DNA from: Haemaphysalis longicornis
Lineage: Eukaryota; Arthropoda; Arachnida; Ixodida; Ixodidae
Assembly (NCBI GenBank): GCA_013339765.2
Contig: CM023448.1
Location: 22,954,551 to 23,018,550, forward strand
Direction of reading: 5' to 3'
Length of the DNA: 64,000 bases
Below the pieces are notes generated by a model that was not told the origin of the DNA, made no database searches, and worked only from the letters and a program-made list of their open reading frames with translations. Shown here in pieces: positions 44,405 to 55,172 of the stretch. The translations under genes and the position numbers were made by a program. Numbering within the stretch: the stretch's first letter is position 1; each line of letters begins with the position of its first letter.

Positions 44405-44520
44405 TTCGCGATGCCGGTTGCCGCGGGTTCTAGCGCGTGCTCACGCACTTCACTTTAGGAGAGGTGGAAGGCTGCGGACAAAACGATTCGGGCCTGCCAG
44501 TCATGGAGACCTTTCAGCGC

Positions 44521-46496
44521 CTAGTTGGGAGAGCCGGCTGTCCGACGAATTGAGAGGGCTGACAGCTCTGCTCTTTCTGCAGCCTTGCACCAAGTCCAAG
44601 ATCCGCCAATTTTTGTGCTATGGAAAGCCTCCAACTTTAAAGCTTTTGAAGACCCGTGGTGTGGGAGTTTGCACGCTGTTTCATAGACGTACGCCGACGC
44701 CGACGTTTTCGCTCAATGGGCCACTGAATGTTTTTGCAGGAACATGCTGTAATGCGTGTAGTGTGTATGGCTGCATGTGTGGGCATCGCTGCTGACGCTG
44801 GAAGCAACGGTTGCGACTTTATTGCGTGCGCGCTGTAGAGCAGGCCTTGAACCGGAAATAGAAGCGGCGAGAGCCTTTCGCAATTAATTTTATCTTGCAT
44901 TTGGTTGATTCCCTGCAAATCATGACCAAGTACGACGATGTTCCTGTTACTTCCGGGGGACTGTGTAGCGCCCTATGCCTGTAACATGTATTGTTGATCT
45001 CGTGCTTCCTCGTTCTGCCGGCTATCTGAGAATTCCCATTTTGTTTTAACTCGTTGCCCTAGGGCATTCCACTGAGGGATTGCTTTACCAAACGCTTCGA
45101 CGGGTGGCACGAAGAGCCGCGCAAAATTTTCTAGGCAGGGATATTGGAGGGTACAAGCGTTTATTTTTATTGCTTGGCTTGGTCACGACTGCTGCCGCGC
45201 ATTTATTGAGGGCAATCTTCGGTGACGGGAGCGCCTGCTGCACGATCACGCTCCGTCATAACACGCGCCACAGTCACTTCGCCACGTGCCTCACTCGTTG
45301 GTGCTCCCAGCACGGGCAGAAGAACAGTTAGACCGACAGACAGATCAAAAGTTTGGACAGCTGTTGAAGACCGCAGCCTCTAAAAGGTACAAGAAAGCAC
45401 AGCTCGCGGGACCTTTGGATGTTCGCATTATCAATATGTGCGTCTCCCTCTTGTGGCAATTTTACGTCGCACATTGAAGTGGGAAGTTCCTGCGTGCTGC
45501 CATTTTATCACTGGGCTGTGCTAGAGGCTCTATGATTGGCGCACTCGACGGAAAAATGTATCTGCTCATGCGCAGTGCAGCCCGGGCCATCTCCTGATGT
45601 TATTGCAATAAACGGATGGAAAGGTTTTAGACAAGCCGTCTGCGAACGCATCGACGGGAGCCTTTCAGTGCACGACGCTACTTCAGTGGTGTTTCAATGC
45701 CAGTCAGCTCTGGTCGGAGGACATCATAGTTTTGAAGTGTGCATTCACACAGGAAAATCTATGCACCAGCTACATCAGGTGCCCCTCGTTCTGCGGGTGA
45801 GTGAAATTACGCGAGTAGTGCACGGCAACTCCCTCCTTGACTGGCCCTGTGCACAAAATGTAGGTCCCAGTGATCTACCACGCTTTTCCGGCTTTCGGTT
45901 GTGGGCCATCAGCGCAGGTAGACCCAGCCCCCTATCTCCACGACCACTTGTCCCTCACCAGAATAAACACAGTTTCAAACAGTGACCCGTTCGATGGCTG
46001 ATAACGGAGCGTCCATCTCATCTATCCGATCCCGAACAGAGCTCGTAGGGTGTTGTAGGCACCCACTCACGTCTGAACTTACCCTTTCTTGCTGTCGGGG
46101 CCGTTCCTGCTCAGCATCTTGCGCATGCGCTACATTGCCTGCCCATAATGCACGGCTGGCGCGCCCTTCAAGCCCAAACACGCATACAAGTTCTCACCGC
46201 TCGGGGAATTGCTTTGCAAATAGCGCCCCCCCTCCCCGCGTGGCCGCGCAATAACGGGAAGTTCTACCTCTTCGGTTTGCCTGTTGGCATGGTGTTTGAC
46301 ATATAGGCCCGTATTCACGTCTCCTGACTAACGCCTGACTAGAGGCCGACTGTCCTACGTCACGAAGTATGACACGTGACCACCTTTAGTGGCCCCTGCT
46401 AGCGTTGCTCGTATTCAGAGGGCGTGATTAGGGTATAGAGCGGCGACTAAGTATACCTCACAACTAGGAAACTTTTCGTCGCGCTCGGAGCTTATT
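44521..46496. other. Long unassigned stretch
   Basis: Only frames without motifs are visible. Near 45959 CCAGAATAAACACAGTTTC resembles an LTR polyadenylation region, but no LTR ends were found. 46304-46490 contains a GGCCCGTATTCACG block that looks repeat-like but has no partner here. Confidence 0.35.
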
Positions 46497-46790
46497 TTGA
46501 CCCAGTGGACCACAGACGTCCATCGAACATCCTTGGACATCCGGTGTCGGACATTTGGACGTCCATCAGACATCCGCAGAAAGACAGCGGACGTTTTACA
46601 GACGTCCGTGGATGGTCCGATGCAAAGGAATTGCTCATCCTACGAACGTCCGACAGACGTCCCAGCCGGATTTTCCGACATCCGGCGGATGTTCAAAATC
46701 GGACAATTTCCAACCTAGATGTACAGGGGACGTCCAGGGGATAACAAAATGCGGATATTGGATGTCCGCCAGACGTCCGTTTCTGGTCCC
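46497..46790 (+). repeat. GACGTCC-rich array, left copy (possible terminal inverted repeat)
   Basis: About a dozen variants of GGACGTCC, GGACATCC, GACGTCCG and GGATGTCC occur in 290 bp. The outer edge CCAGTGGACCACAGACGTCC is mirrored near 50700, whose reverse complement reads CCATTGGACCACAGATATCC. GACGTC is itself palindromic, so the array can also fold locally. Confidence 0.65.
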
Positions 46791-46817
46791 AAATTTTTCG
46801 AATCAGGGAGAACCTGT

Positions 46818-47449
46818 ACTTGCTGTAAGCCTCAGTGCCTTATTGATAACATGCCTTGAAGCACTACTCCAGCTTTAAGAATACTTGATACAAAAGCCCT
46901 TCTGTAGCTTGTTTTGGCACAACCCTAATTATACGTGTTGCACCATGCACTCTGTGGACAGACAACTCCACACCCTATTCATATGTCTTTCCAAGAGCGC
47001 AAACAGTGATGTTACAGAAGTATAATACAGTGGAACGTTGCAAGCTTATCGTCACGACTTTTCAATAAGGACTATGCATACACTCCGGGCTTTGTGTCAG
47101 CATAAATATGAATAAGTTGTAGTAGGCAGTTACCAACTCGGTGAACAGGATGCTTCAACATGACAGCCCGCAGTGTACACATGGTTCCGTATTGAAAAGC
47201 GGTTACGATAATAAGCTCGCAACTTTCCACTGTATTATGCTACGCAAACATCACTGCTCCCACTCTTGCCAAGAAAAATATGAATAGGGTGTGGAGTTGT
47301 CGGCCCACACAGTGCATGGTACAAGCATTTATAATCAGGGTTTTGTCAAAACAAGCTACAGAAGGGGCTTTTGTATCGAGTATTCTTAAAGCTGGAGTAG
47401 TGCTTCAAGGCATGTTATCAATAAAGCGCTGAAATTTACAGCAAGCACA
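46818..47449. repeat. 630-bp near-palindrome
   Basis: The left arm (46818 to about 47104) is the reverse complement of the right arm (about 47150-47449). Examples are TTATTGATAACATGCCTTGA at 46840 against TCAAGGCATGTTATCAATAA ending at 47426, and TGTGGAGTTGTCGG against the left ACAACTCCACACCC. The loop is about 50 bp. Arms of roughly 290 bp carry scattered differences. There is no coding. It lies just inside the left GACGTCC array. Confidence 0.9.
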
Positions 47450-48384
47450 CATTCTCAAGTTTATTATAGAAAATTGAAACCTACACTACTAAGCTTTATG
47501 AATCTATACCGAGTAGTTTGAATATTTCCATTAAATTTCTAAGACAAAACTCCCAGCAATTCACGCTAAAGAACAAATAGTTAGCTTGAAAAAGTGAAGT
47601 ATTGAACAGTTAAACAGGCTGCTGAAAACAAATATGCTGAATGAAATAGATCTAGCACACTGCAGATTACATGTTGCAAAGTATGGCATGCAAACAGATG
47701 AAACGAAGTCGCAAAGCTTGAAAATTATTTATTTAACGCTTTAAAACCTCCAATGTAAGTACAACCTTTCACTGCCCATCGTGCTTCATGCCAGGAACAT
47801 CTTGGCTCAAAATTTTCCCAAATCCTCGGTCAGCACCTGCAAAATCAAAAGCAACAATTTCATGGTTTTGTCCTATATACGGCTACATTATTAGACACAC
47901 AAAAAGAATTTTAGCCTGCTTTTGAACTATTTTGGTTGGCTCGACTCTAAGCTAATGTAGTGGCATGCCAACAAATACCAATGATGTTTGAAGTACTTTT
48001 GACTGCACCCTTCAAAAAAATTTTACGAGGCATTGGGGATTCTTTACTGTTGTGGTTTTATGTCCGAACATGCTTCTGTCATCACTTCATGGCGAACTAA
48101 AGTTTTGACTATTGAAAACCTGTACAAAGCCAAATGATAGCTGAAACTGGTAGGATTCGCAGTGCTTCGCTAGATTCTCTCGATCTCACTCACAAGCTGC
48201 ACTGTCTTGCGCACTAGCATAAGCAGTTTGCGGATAGGGTACTGCAGAACAAATCCCTAGCCTAATTTAAAAAAAGGAAAAAGTGCATACCTCGGTTGCA
48301 TTGATTGCAAAGCTGTTGTATGCCCGACGAATATTCTACAATATAAACATACTTTTCCACTAACGCGCTTTGACGGCATCTATC
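47450..48384. other. AT-rich unassigned sequence
   Basis: No gene or partner repeat was seen. Confidence 0.4.
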
Positions 48385-48950
48385 AATTATGAGGTGTGTG
48401 CGACGTATGGAGGCCGCCGTATTAATTTTGACCACCTGGGTATCTGTAACGTGCGCCTAAATGTGGTACACACGGGCGCTTTCTCTTTTCGCCTCCATCA
48501 CAAAAGCGGCCGCCGCGGCCGACAATCGAACCCGCGTCCGGCTGGCGCCTCGTAGGTGTTGTGAAATCTCCCCCCCTACCTGATAATGGCCGCCGCGAGA
48601 GCAGTCTGTCTTGATTTTACCTAAGACACACTGCTCCCATCCAGTACAGCAATCCTAACTGGTGTCGTTTCGCAACTGCAAGTGATCAGTCTGTCTTGAT
48701 TTTACCTAACCGGCCAAACCGCTTCCGCTCACTGACTAGCCAGCGTCAATATCAATAATTAACAGTGACTCTGGATAGTCATAGCGGAAGCGGTTTGGCC
48801 GGGTAGGCAAAATCAAGACCGACTGCTCTCGCGGCGGCCGTCTGGGGGTACGGCGGGGGGGGGGATTTCACAACACCTACGAGGCGCCTGCCCCCGCGAC
48901 AGCAGAACTACGCCCTAGCCACCGAACCACCACGGCGGGTATTGACGGAT
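48385..48950 (-). mobile_element. Tick tRNA-derived SINE, copy 4, split by a fold-back element
   Basis: The left part (48385-48543) has GACCACCTGGGTATCTGTAA, TTTCGCCTCCATCACAAAAG and GCGGCCGCCGCGGCCGACAA, then CGAACCCGCG. The tRNA-side remainder (48889-48950) has GCGACAGCAGAACTACGCCC and TAGCCACCGAACCACCACGG. The intact layout is shown by copy 5. Confidence 0.75.
48544..48888. mobile_element. 345-bp fold-back element inside the SINE
   Basis: The outer ends GGCGCCTCGTAGGTGTTGTG (48544) and CACAACACCTACGAGGCGCC (ending 48888) are perfect inverted repeats. Further in, GGCCGCCGCGAGAGCAG pairs with CTGCTCTCGCGGCGGCC, and CGGCCAAACCGCTTCCGCT pairs with AGCGGAAGCGGTTTGGCCG. The left side also holds a direct repeat of CAGTCTGTCTTGATTTTACC (about 48604 and 48689). 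No coding is present. The palindromic GGCGCC at each end hides the true boundary between target duplication and element. Confidence 0.85.
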
Positions 48951-49626
48951 ACGTGCGTATACAAGCGCATACAGGGCTTTTTACACGTTTCGCAACACCG
49001 TGCCTACATTTCACCTCAAGGCCAATGCATAACGCATCTCCGCAACGAGCTCACACAGTAAAAATTGTTACAACCCTTTTCGTAAACTTGAGTGGACGTA
49101 AAAGTAGCTACTAGCCACTGCGCACACCACGTCGTAGGTAGCGCCGGGCTGAATGCGAACGCCGGCATACTCAACGACTTCGTCTTTCAACGAGAGCACG
49201 TGCACGTACCGCTGATAGCTTTGCGGAAACGGTATAACTAATTTATCGCGCCTATGATTGCGAAGAAAAGATGATTCCCTGAGTGCGTTGGCACTGTCAT
49301 TCAAAACGCGCTAAGCCAGTTATGCCTAACTTCGGCACAGCGTACGGTGTTTGCAGTACACGGAAAGCTAAAGACGATTTCCCACCCCTCCCCACTCACT
49401 GGCACTTATAAAAACTCTTACCTTTCGTTGAGGACGCAAAAAGATGCCTAGAAGAAAGCAGCAGGGAAGCTAGTTGGCGCTTCGCAACTCGCACACATAA
49501 GCGAATGGCTATGGCTATACGGCTTGACGTGGCTTGTCACAGTGTTGGCTTTGCATCGCACAAAAGAAAAACAAAATTTAGTTACAAAAAAATCACGCCA
49601 TATCCACGGAATGAATGATGATAAGT
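48951..49626. other. Unassigned sequence
   Basis: No gene was recognised. Confidence 0.4.
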
Positions 49627-50189
49627 GGGGCGAAGCTCGAGAGGGGAGATCATTGGTAACCGTAACTCTCCCGTGAAAGTTCGCCCATTACATAATTAAG
49701 AAAGACGTAAGACTGTGTGCGTACATTGTACAAATCAACTTTTATTTTCGGAGTCAATGCTCCCAGGCCCAGACCTGGTGAAAGACCCCGCGCCATCGAG
49801 GACTACCCCGCACCTCCACCACAATTTGTCACGTAGGATGGGACACAACGGTAAAGAAATAACTTTTTGTTTAGGGCGAACTTGTGCCCGAACAAGACGA
49901 GAGGAAACGAGCAAAGGTCCTTGCGTCTCGTTCGATCTCCGAGAACGACTGCTTGCGTTCGTGGCGTGATCGCTTGCGTGATCTCCCCCTCGCAGTGCAC
50001 GTGCGCTCGTGCCTCCGTTGGCGAACACAGACAAGCTCGCGCTCCCGGTGCCGAGTTTGCGCTGCCGGTTGCAGCCGGTTCTTGCGCGTGCAACGCGGCC
50101 CACTTTGCGACATCTCCGAAAGCATGCGGCGGTCACGTACCACGAGACACAAGGGATGGACAGACCCATGACTTAAGGAGCTTCGCCCC
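49627..50189. repeat. 563-bp block with 12-bp inverted ends, containing family A copy 4
   Basis: GGGGCGAAGCTC (49627-49638) is mirrored by GAGCTTCGCCCC (50178-50189). Inside, 49945-50110 matches family A (GCAGTGCACGTGCG, GCTGCCGGTTGCAGCCGGTT). The inverted ends suggest a small DNA element that carries, or flanks, the family A module. The link between the two is not established. Confidence 0.45.
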
Positions 50190-50499
50190 TAAAAGAATAC
50201 ATTTTAGCCTAATTAGCAGCAAATCAAACAATACAACATTGTATATCAACCCAACTGTTTTTATGAAACTTTACGAAATCTGCTGCCCTTTTTTAATTCG
50301 AACATAACTATAACAAGTTGACTCGTTCAGCCCGCATCGACTGTTTTGTGGGTGAGGGCTACGCTACAACTATCACAATTGCTTTCTGAGCTGACAAATT
50401 GTTTGCCTCCCGCTGCAGGAAGCAAGAATATAGACAACATAATTAACTCGGGGTAATTACGATAAGCTATTAACATGCTTGCGGAATATTGCTTCAACC
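50190..50499. other. Unassigned AT-rich sequence
   Basis: No feature was recognised. Confidence 0.4.
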
Positions 50500-50700
50500 A
50501 TGCAGACGTACGATGGGCGCCCAGCGGACCATAGTAAACGTCCATGCACAAACGTAGCTGGACGTCCGTCGGACCAAATTGAACGGACGTTCACGTTTCC
50601 CAGAAAAATACATCCGAAGTACGTCCGCCAGACGTCGAGCGCGGGACTTGGACGTTCGGCTGTAAAACGGACGTCCTACGGATATCTGTGGTCCAATGGG
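50500..50700 (-). repeat. GACGTCC-rich array, right copy (possible terminal inverted repeat)
   Basis: The units GGACGTCCGTCGGACC, CGGACGTTC, ACGTCCGCCAGACGTCG and ACGGACGTCC sit in 200 bp. They end in TGTGGTCCAATGGG, the inverted counterpart of the left array's outer edge. Confidence 0.6.
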
Positions 50701-51000
50701 GAGAGTCTAAATATGGCTTCCGCTTGTGAATACAACAGGGCCAGCTACCTCGGCCAATTTCTAAGCGAATATCTGCACAGCAACGCGCACGACATGCTCC
50801 GTTAATGTCCCAATCACGCTAAATCTCTAAACAGCGGCACGTATGAACGCCACTGCGGGCCAAAACAACCACGACCAAAGTAGGCGTCGAGGCGGTAGCA
50901 CCGCGGCAGTAAGCGATGGAGCACCATCTACGCAACAAGCGCTGTCCGCATCAGTACGTATTTTTTGACGTGCACACGACAACCAACCTATTAAATCAGG
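50701..51000. other. Unassigned sequence before the gap
   Basis: A short plus-strand frame from ATG 50713 (MASACEYNRASYLGQF) ends at 50805 and is unrecognised. Confidence 0.35.
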
Positions 51001-51100
51001 NNNNNNNNNNNNNNNNNNNNNNNNNNNNNNNNNNNNNNNNNNNNNNNNNNNNNNNNNNNNNNNNNNNNNNNNNNNNNNNNNNNNNNNNNNNNNNNNNNNN
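51001..51100. other. Assembly gap (100 N)
   Basis: Exactly 100 N, the usual placeholder for a gap of unknown size. Frames reported across it are artefacts. Confidence 0.99.
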
Positions 51101-52190
51101 CTGTTTGCAGTCTCCATTGATTAACAACGTACGTACTGAATTTACCAGCCCGTCGAACTTGAAGGGAAGAGGTAATGCCGCCGACGCACAATTGGTTTTT
51201 TTCAGCCCCTCGCCAACTTGCGTCCCTTTGCAAACACACGTATACCTCCTAAAAAAGAGTACCCCACGAGTGCTCCATCGAGCACAAAATAAAGTTTTTC
51301 GCATGCACACCGTCAGTAGTCTAAGCGAATCGCTTGTCATGCGGCAAAGAGTACGTTGACCAGACGAGCAGGTGTCGAAACACAAGGCTCAGATGGCATA
51401 ATAACACAGTCCACAAAAGCCTGGTAGGGCACTCAGGCTCAAGGCACACGGGGCACACTTAGGGCACACAGGGATGGGGCGACCAAAGAAGATCCGGACG
51501 CCCGATTGAAGACGCGGCTTATCGAGAAGCGCAGTGCGCTGCCAGACCAGAATGTAATCGGCGACTGCGAGCTGAGGAACCCGAACGGGTGCGTGCAGGT
51601 GAGCGTTCGGGCAAACACTACCGAGAGCGCAAGGGCACTGTCGGAAAGTGCACTCCAAAATTCGATGAATGCCAACTGATTCAGCGTCATTGTGAGTAGT
51701 TGAGAAGGGCAATTGTGAAGGCTGCAGAAATCGCAAGGATTAGGGGAAGAATGAGGCAGCGTGCCATCTATAGCCCTGTCCACCAAGGAACTCGAATGTT
51801 TACACGGGAGGTACGGCGTTAGCAGAACATAGCTAGCCATCTGAAAGAACACAACAGTGCATATTGCGAGCGGGGCGTGCAGAGCACTCCACGGGCTCGA
51901 CTTGTCGTCGTAGCTCGTACGCGGTCGCGCTACCTAGCCACCGCAGCTCGCGCACCCAAACAGAGGCTCCGAAAAAGATACCCGCTTGTACCTCGATTCA
52001 GCCTTCGGTTAAGGGGAAAGTAATAGAATGCTTGAGCAAGAGTTTATATTGCAGAACCATTCGAAACTCCTGGAACCCCTGGCACTTTGGTCTATCTGGG
52101 CCGCTCCCCATGAAAACCTGCGGGCAGCCCCTGTGCGTCCATCTTGGCTGCCCACATTAAAACTCTTTGTGCACCTCCGCTAAGACCGTT
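51101..52190. other. Unassigned sequence
   Basis: A minus-strand frame at 51439-51852 is long but without recognised motifs. Confidence 0.35.
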
Positions 52191-52315
52191 ACCGTCGGAG
52201 GACCGTGGGACACCCCCTTCCTCCGAGGACTCATAACTCCGCGGTTCGGACTTGAGCTGTCAGAATAAAGTTTCATCTCTCCTCTCCTCTCTCTCTCTCT
52301 CTCACTCTCTCCCTG
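52191..52315 (+). repeat. Retroelement-like 3' end with CT array
   Basis: AATAAAGTTTC (52264) is followed by CTCTCCTCTC and (CT)n to about 52312. This is the same terminal form as the LINEs at 21355, 40126 and 61472. No coding part was recognised upstream, so it is probably a short 3' remnant. Confidence 0.45.
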
Positions 52316-53342
52316 GCCACTGTCATGATGTCCCCATTATTTAGCGCAAGAAAAACTGCAGGTACAATTGAGGCAACATATATGTAATTAACAGGCAGTC
52401 CTCTCGTCGATTTGGTTAGGAATGCTCATTAGGTTAGTTTTTACAATAGTAAGTGAAGAGTAGCGGCCGCCGAAGATGAAACGACGCGTTCAAAAAGGCG
52501 CAGCAAGGTTCCAGCGCGTGCGAGGTGAAAGCAAGCACAAAAATAACGGAACTCCCGCTCGCGCTGTTGCAGGCAGAACAAGAAACAAAAGATAAAGAAC
52601 AGGCGCGTGAGCCGTGCGAAGGAGGGAAAATTGAATTGCAGCGAATGAAGAAATCTCCGTTCATTTAATCAAGAGAGGAGTGTGCAGAGAGGGGAAGAGC
52701 GCGATGGGTGGTAGCAGTGATCGCAGAACGGCGCCACAGCCCATTTGGCCAATCACTGCTCGGCGCTTTCGACAGCTTTCACGTTGAGTGCAACTGCTCT
52801 TACTTTCTTGTTTATTGTATCTCGGGTTTTGGTACGATTCCTATAGATACTTACCGGGTTGACGGTTTTCGTCGTAAGTGAGTGCATTTGCATTTATAAA
52901 TATGACATGTTTCTGCAATGTAGTTCAGTGGTAAGCCTGCGCGCGTCGTACGCGCCTCAGTTTTAGTCCTGTTTTCGTTGCGCTGTAGTATTAGATAGAT
53001 TACCAACTCGCCAAAGCTGCACTCTTCTGTAAATAATCTAGTTGACATTTCCCTCAAAAGATATCGAGTACTTCGTCGCTAGAAACAACATGCTATGGTA
53101 GCGGGTTAGACGATACCAGTCGCTGCACATGTCGACTACGGGACTTTCTTTTTCTAGCGAAGCTGCCAGTGCGCTACCTCGGGCAGTATTCGCGGGGTAA
53201 CCGTTTGACCTGAGAGCTAGAGGTCAAACACACACCCCCTTCCGCAAAGCGCCCCCCGGATTAGAAGCAGCGCCCGATGGCGGAGATTAGGTCGCGTGAC
53301 CCGTGCTGCCACCTCGCAGAGGAAGGCGAGGACGCCACCGCC
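52316..53342. other. Unassigned sequence
   Basis: No gene was recognised. Confidence 0.4.
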
Positions 53343-53345
53343 TAA

Positions 53346-54073
53346 AGGCCCACCACACGCACGCGTAAAACCGACGTACTCGCGCAACGACGTAAACCGG
53401 CGTAAGCGCGTAAGGAACCGGCGTACTCCGGCGTACGCGGAATGCATTGGTACGCGCTTGTTACGCCCAAGTCAACGCCCGCCAAATCAACTTGTTACGC
53501 CCAACTTTCGGGACGTACGGTGTTGACGTACACCTCTATCGGCGGTCAGGTCGCATAACAAGACAGTGAATTGATAAATAAGCTACTTCACTATTCATTA
53601 TGCGATAAAACGAAGTAATTTGTAAAATACGGTGACCAAACAACCGGACAAAACACGCGAAGCAACGAGCAACTATGGGAGCAAGGCAGTTTTACGACAA
53701 ATGTAGCAGAAGGGTTTTGTGCCTGCCCAAGTATGCATACTAATTCTTAACGTTTTTTAATGTCCCAAGAACTGTTTTAGTTGTTTCTGTATTAAATATA
53801 CGTTTTTGTGAGAATAGGCATCATTTGCTTATTTGAGTTAAAATGTAGTTGAACTGATCGCCAAAAAGCTGAGTCTGAAGTAGTCGAGCCACACTGCGCG
53901 GCACATTGGTTTACGCCATTGGTTTACGCGCGCGTTGCGGCGCGATATGTGGTTACTCGCCCTCTCCGACGTCGTCGGTCGGCGTAAAGGCAGCGGCGTA
54001 TGTCGCCGCCTGCGTACGTCGTTGCGCGAGTACGTCGATTTTACCAATTTTACGCGTGCATGTGGTTGGGCCT
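53346..54073. mobile_element. PIF/Harbinger-like MITE, 728 bp
   Basis: Terminal inverted repeats of about 55 bp start AGGCCCACCACACGCACGCG on the left. The right end, reverse-complemented, starts AGGCCCAACCACATGCACGC; both continue to CGACGTACTCGCGCAACGAC. The element is flanked by TAA on both sides (53343-53345 and 54074-54076). A 3-bp TAA duplication and an AGGCCC-type terminus fit PIF/Harbinger. The interior is noncoding, with ACGCC-rich subterminal sequence. Confidence 0.75.
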
Positions 54074-54137
54074 TAAGCGATAAGTGCGCGCAACGAGGAA
54101 GGCGACGTTCGCGCAGAGCCGTGTGCGAGGGAGTTGG

Positions 54138-55172
54138 AAAAACATCCAGCTGTGGTCGATGGTACAGCGGCGACGCTTAAACAGCGCCGTGAGGCGAAGA
54201 GGAATCATGATACTGTGGCGTCCAGCTTCGTTACCTTCAAGTCTTGCGCGTAGTGCGAGTTTCCTCATTTTTTTTTCGACCAAATTGCGCGATGTAGCGA
54301 GATTGTTTTAAGGGGGACGTTGTATCAGGAAAATAAAATTGCGCTAGAATGGCCAGGACGAACAGGAACACCATTTTTTCAGCTGCGAGAAGAAAATATT
54401 CCTAGATCGCCCGAAGTAACGCGCAACGCTCTCTCAAATCAAAATAAAGTTTATTAATGTCATGATAGTGCACAAATACACTGGAGTAGGGGTGTAGACC
54501 GAAGCAACCCATTCCCGTTTGAAACTCGTCCCGCTTGAACCCATTCCCGAAACTCCCTTCCCGTTTGGCCCGTCCCGTGTGCGCCCCGTTCCCAGAACGC
54601 CCTTCACGTTTGATCGCTTCTGTTTCAACCCGCTTCCCAAAACACCCTTCCCGTTTCAACCCGCTCCCAAATGCCCGCCTCAATAGTTCAGATAAACGTT
54701 CTGAGCTCGCAGTGCGCTTTTAGCCTCCAAAATTGCGCTGGGCAAGGTAGTGTAGGTTATTGAGTATGTTCTACAACATATTTTACTAATTTCTTTCCTA
54801 ATTATTCGCGCGGGGGCAAATTCTATTTCACCTTGACTCTAACTCTACTCGGTAGATGGCGCTACCTACACGGTTTTCTTTTTATAGCTCTACAGGCGAT
54901 GGCTACAGTATTCTCAAACAACTACAGTTATTGTGAACTACAGCAACAAAATTATGCGTGATTTGCTTTGAAACTAATTTCATCAGATGTCGCTACTTGC
55001 ACCGCGGCGGCCGGAAAACGCAAACCGCAAACGGTTGTGCGAATCGGTAACAACGGTAATGGTGACGCAAACACGGCAACGATATGCTAAAACTCTCGTA
55101 TTATGGAAGGGTAACTACCTAAATGTTTTGCTGTTGCTTTTCCATTGTACTGCGTGCCCGCCCATGTATTAT
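54138..55172 (+). repeat. Duplicated segment D, copy 1
   Basis: It is collinear with 62830-64000 at high identity, with many single-base indels, beginning at AAACATCCAGCTGTGGTCGA. Both contain an AATAAAATTGCGCTAGAA block, a GGGAAT/TTTGAAC minisatellite-like tract (54505-54672) and CGGTAGATGGCGC. No protein-coding frame is conserved between the copies because of the indels. It may be a transposable element of unknown type or a segmental duplication. Confidence 0.8.
54505..54672 (-). repeat. Degenerate GGGTTGAAACGGGAAGGG minisatellite
   Basis: On the minus strand roughly six to eight degenerate units of GGGTTGAAACGGGAAGGG with GTTTTGGGAA occur. The same tract is in copy 2 (63198-63366), and a plus-strand version lies at 55985-56205. 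Confidence 0.7.

Larger units (their letters stand above)
42790..44520 (-). repeat. Interspersed repeat family A, copy 3, split by a LINE
   Basis: The left part (42790-43004) shares GTGCGTCTCGCGAGGAGCAC, the CACGTGCG block and GCCGAGTTCGCGAAGCCGG with copies 1 and 4. The right part (44405-44520) resumes at GCCGGTTGCCGCGGGTTCTA and GGCTGCGGACAAAACGATTC. The break point is exactly the duplicated 15-mer flanking the LINE, so the repeat was in place first. Confidence 0.65.

Noticed and set aside
49827..50147. Solo LTR beginning TGTCACGTAGG and ending GAGACA
   Set aside because: No target duplication and no mirrored inner ends were found. The boundaries are arbitrary.
50827..51385. Open frames spanning 50.8-51.4 kb
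   Set aside because: They read through 100 N and are artefacts of the gap.
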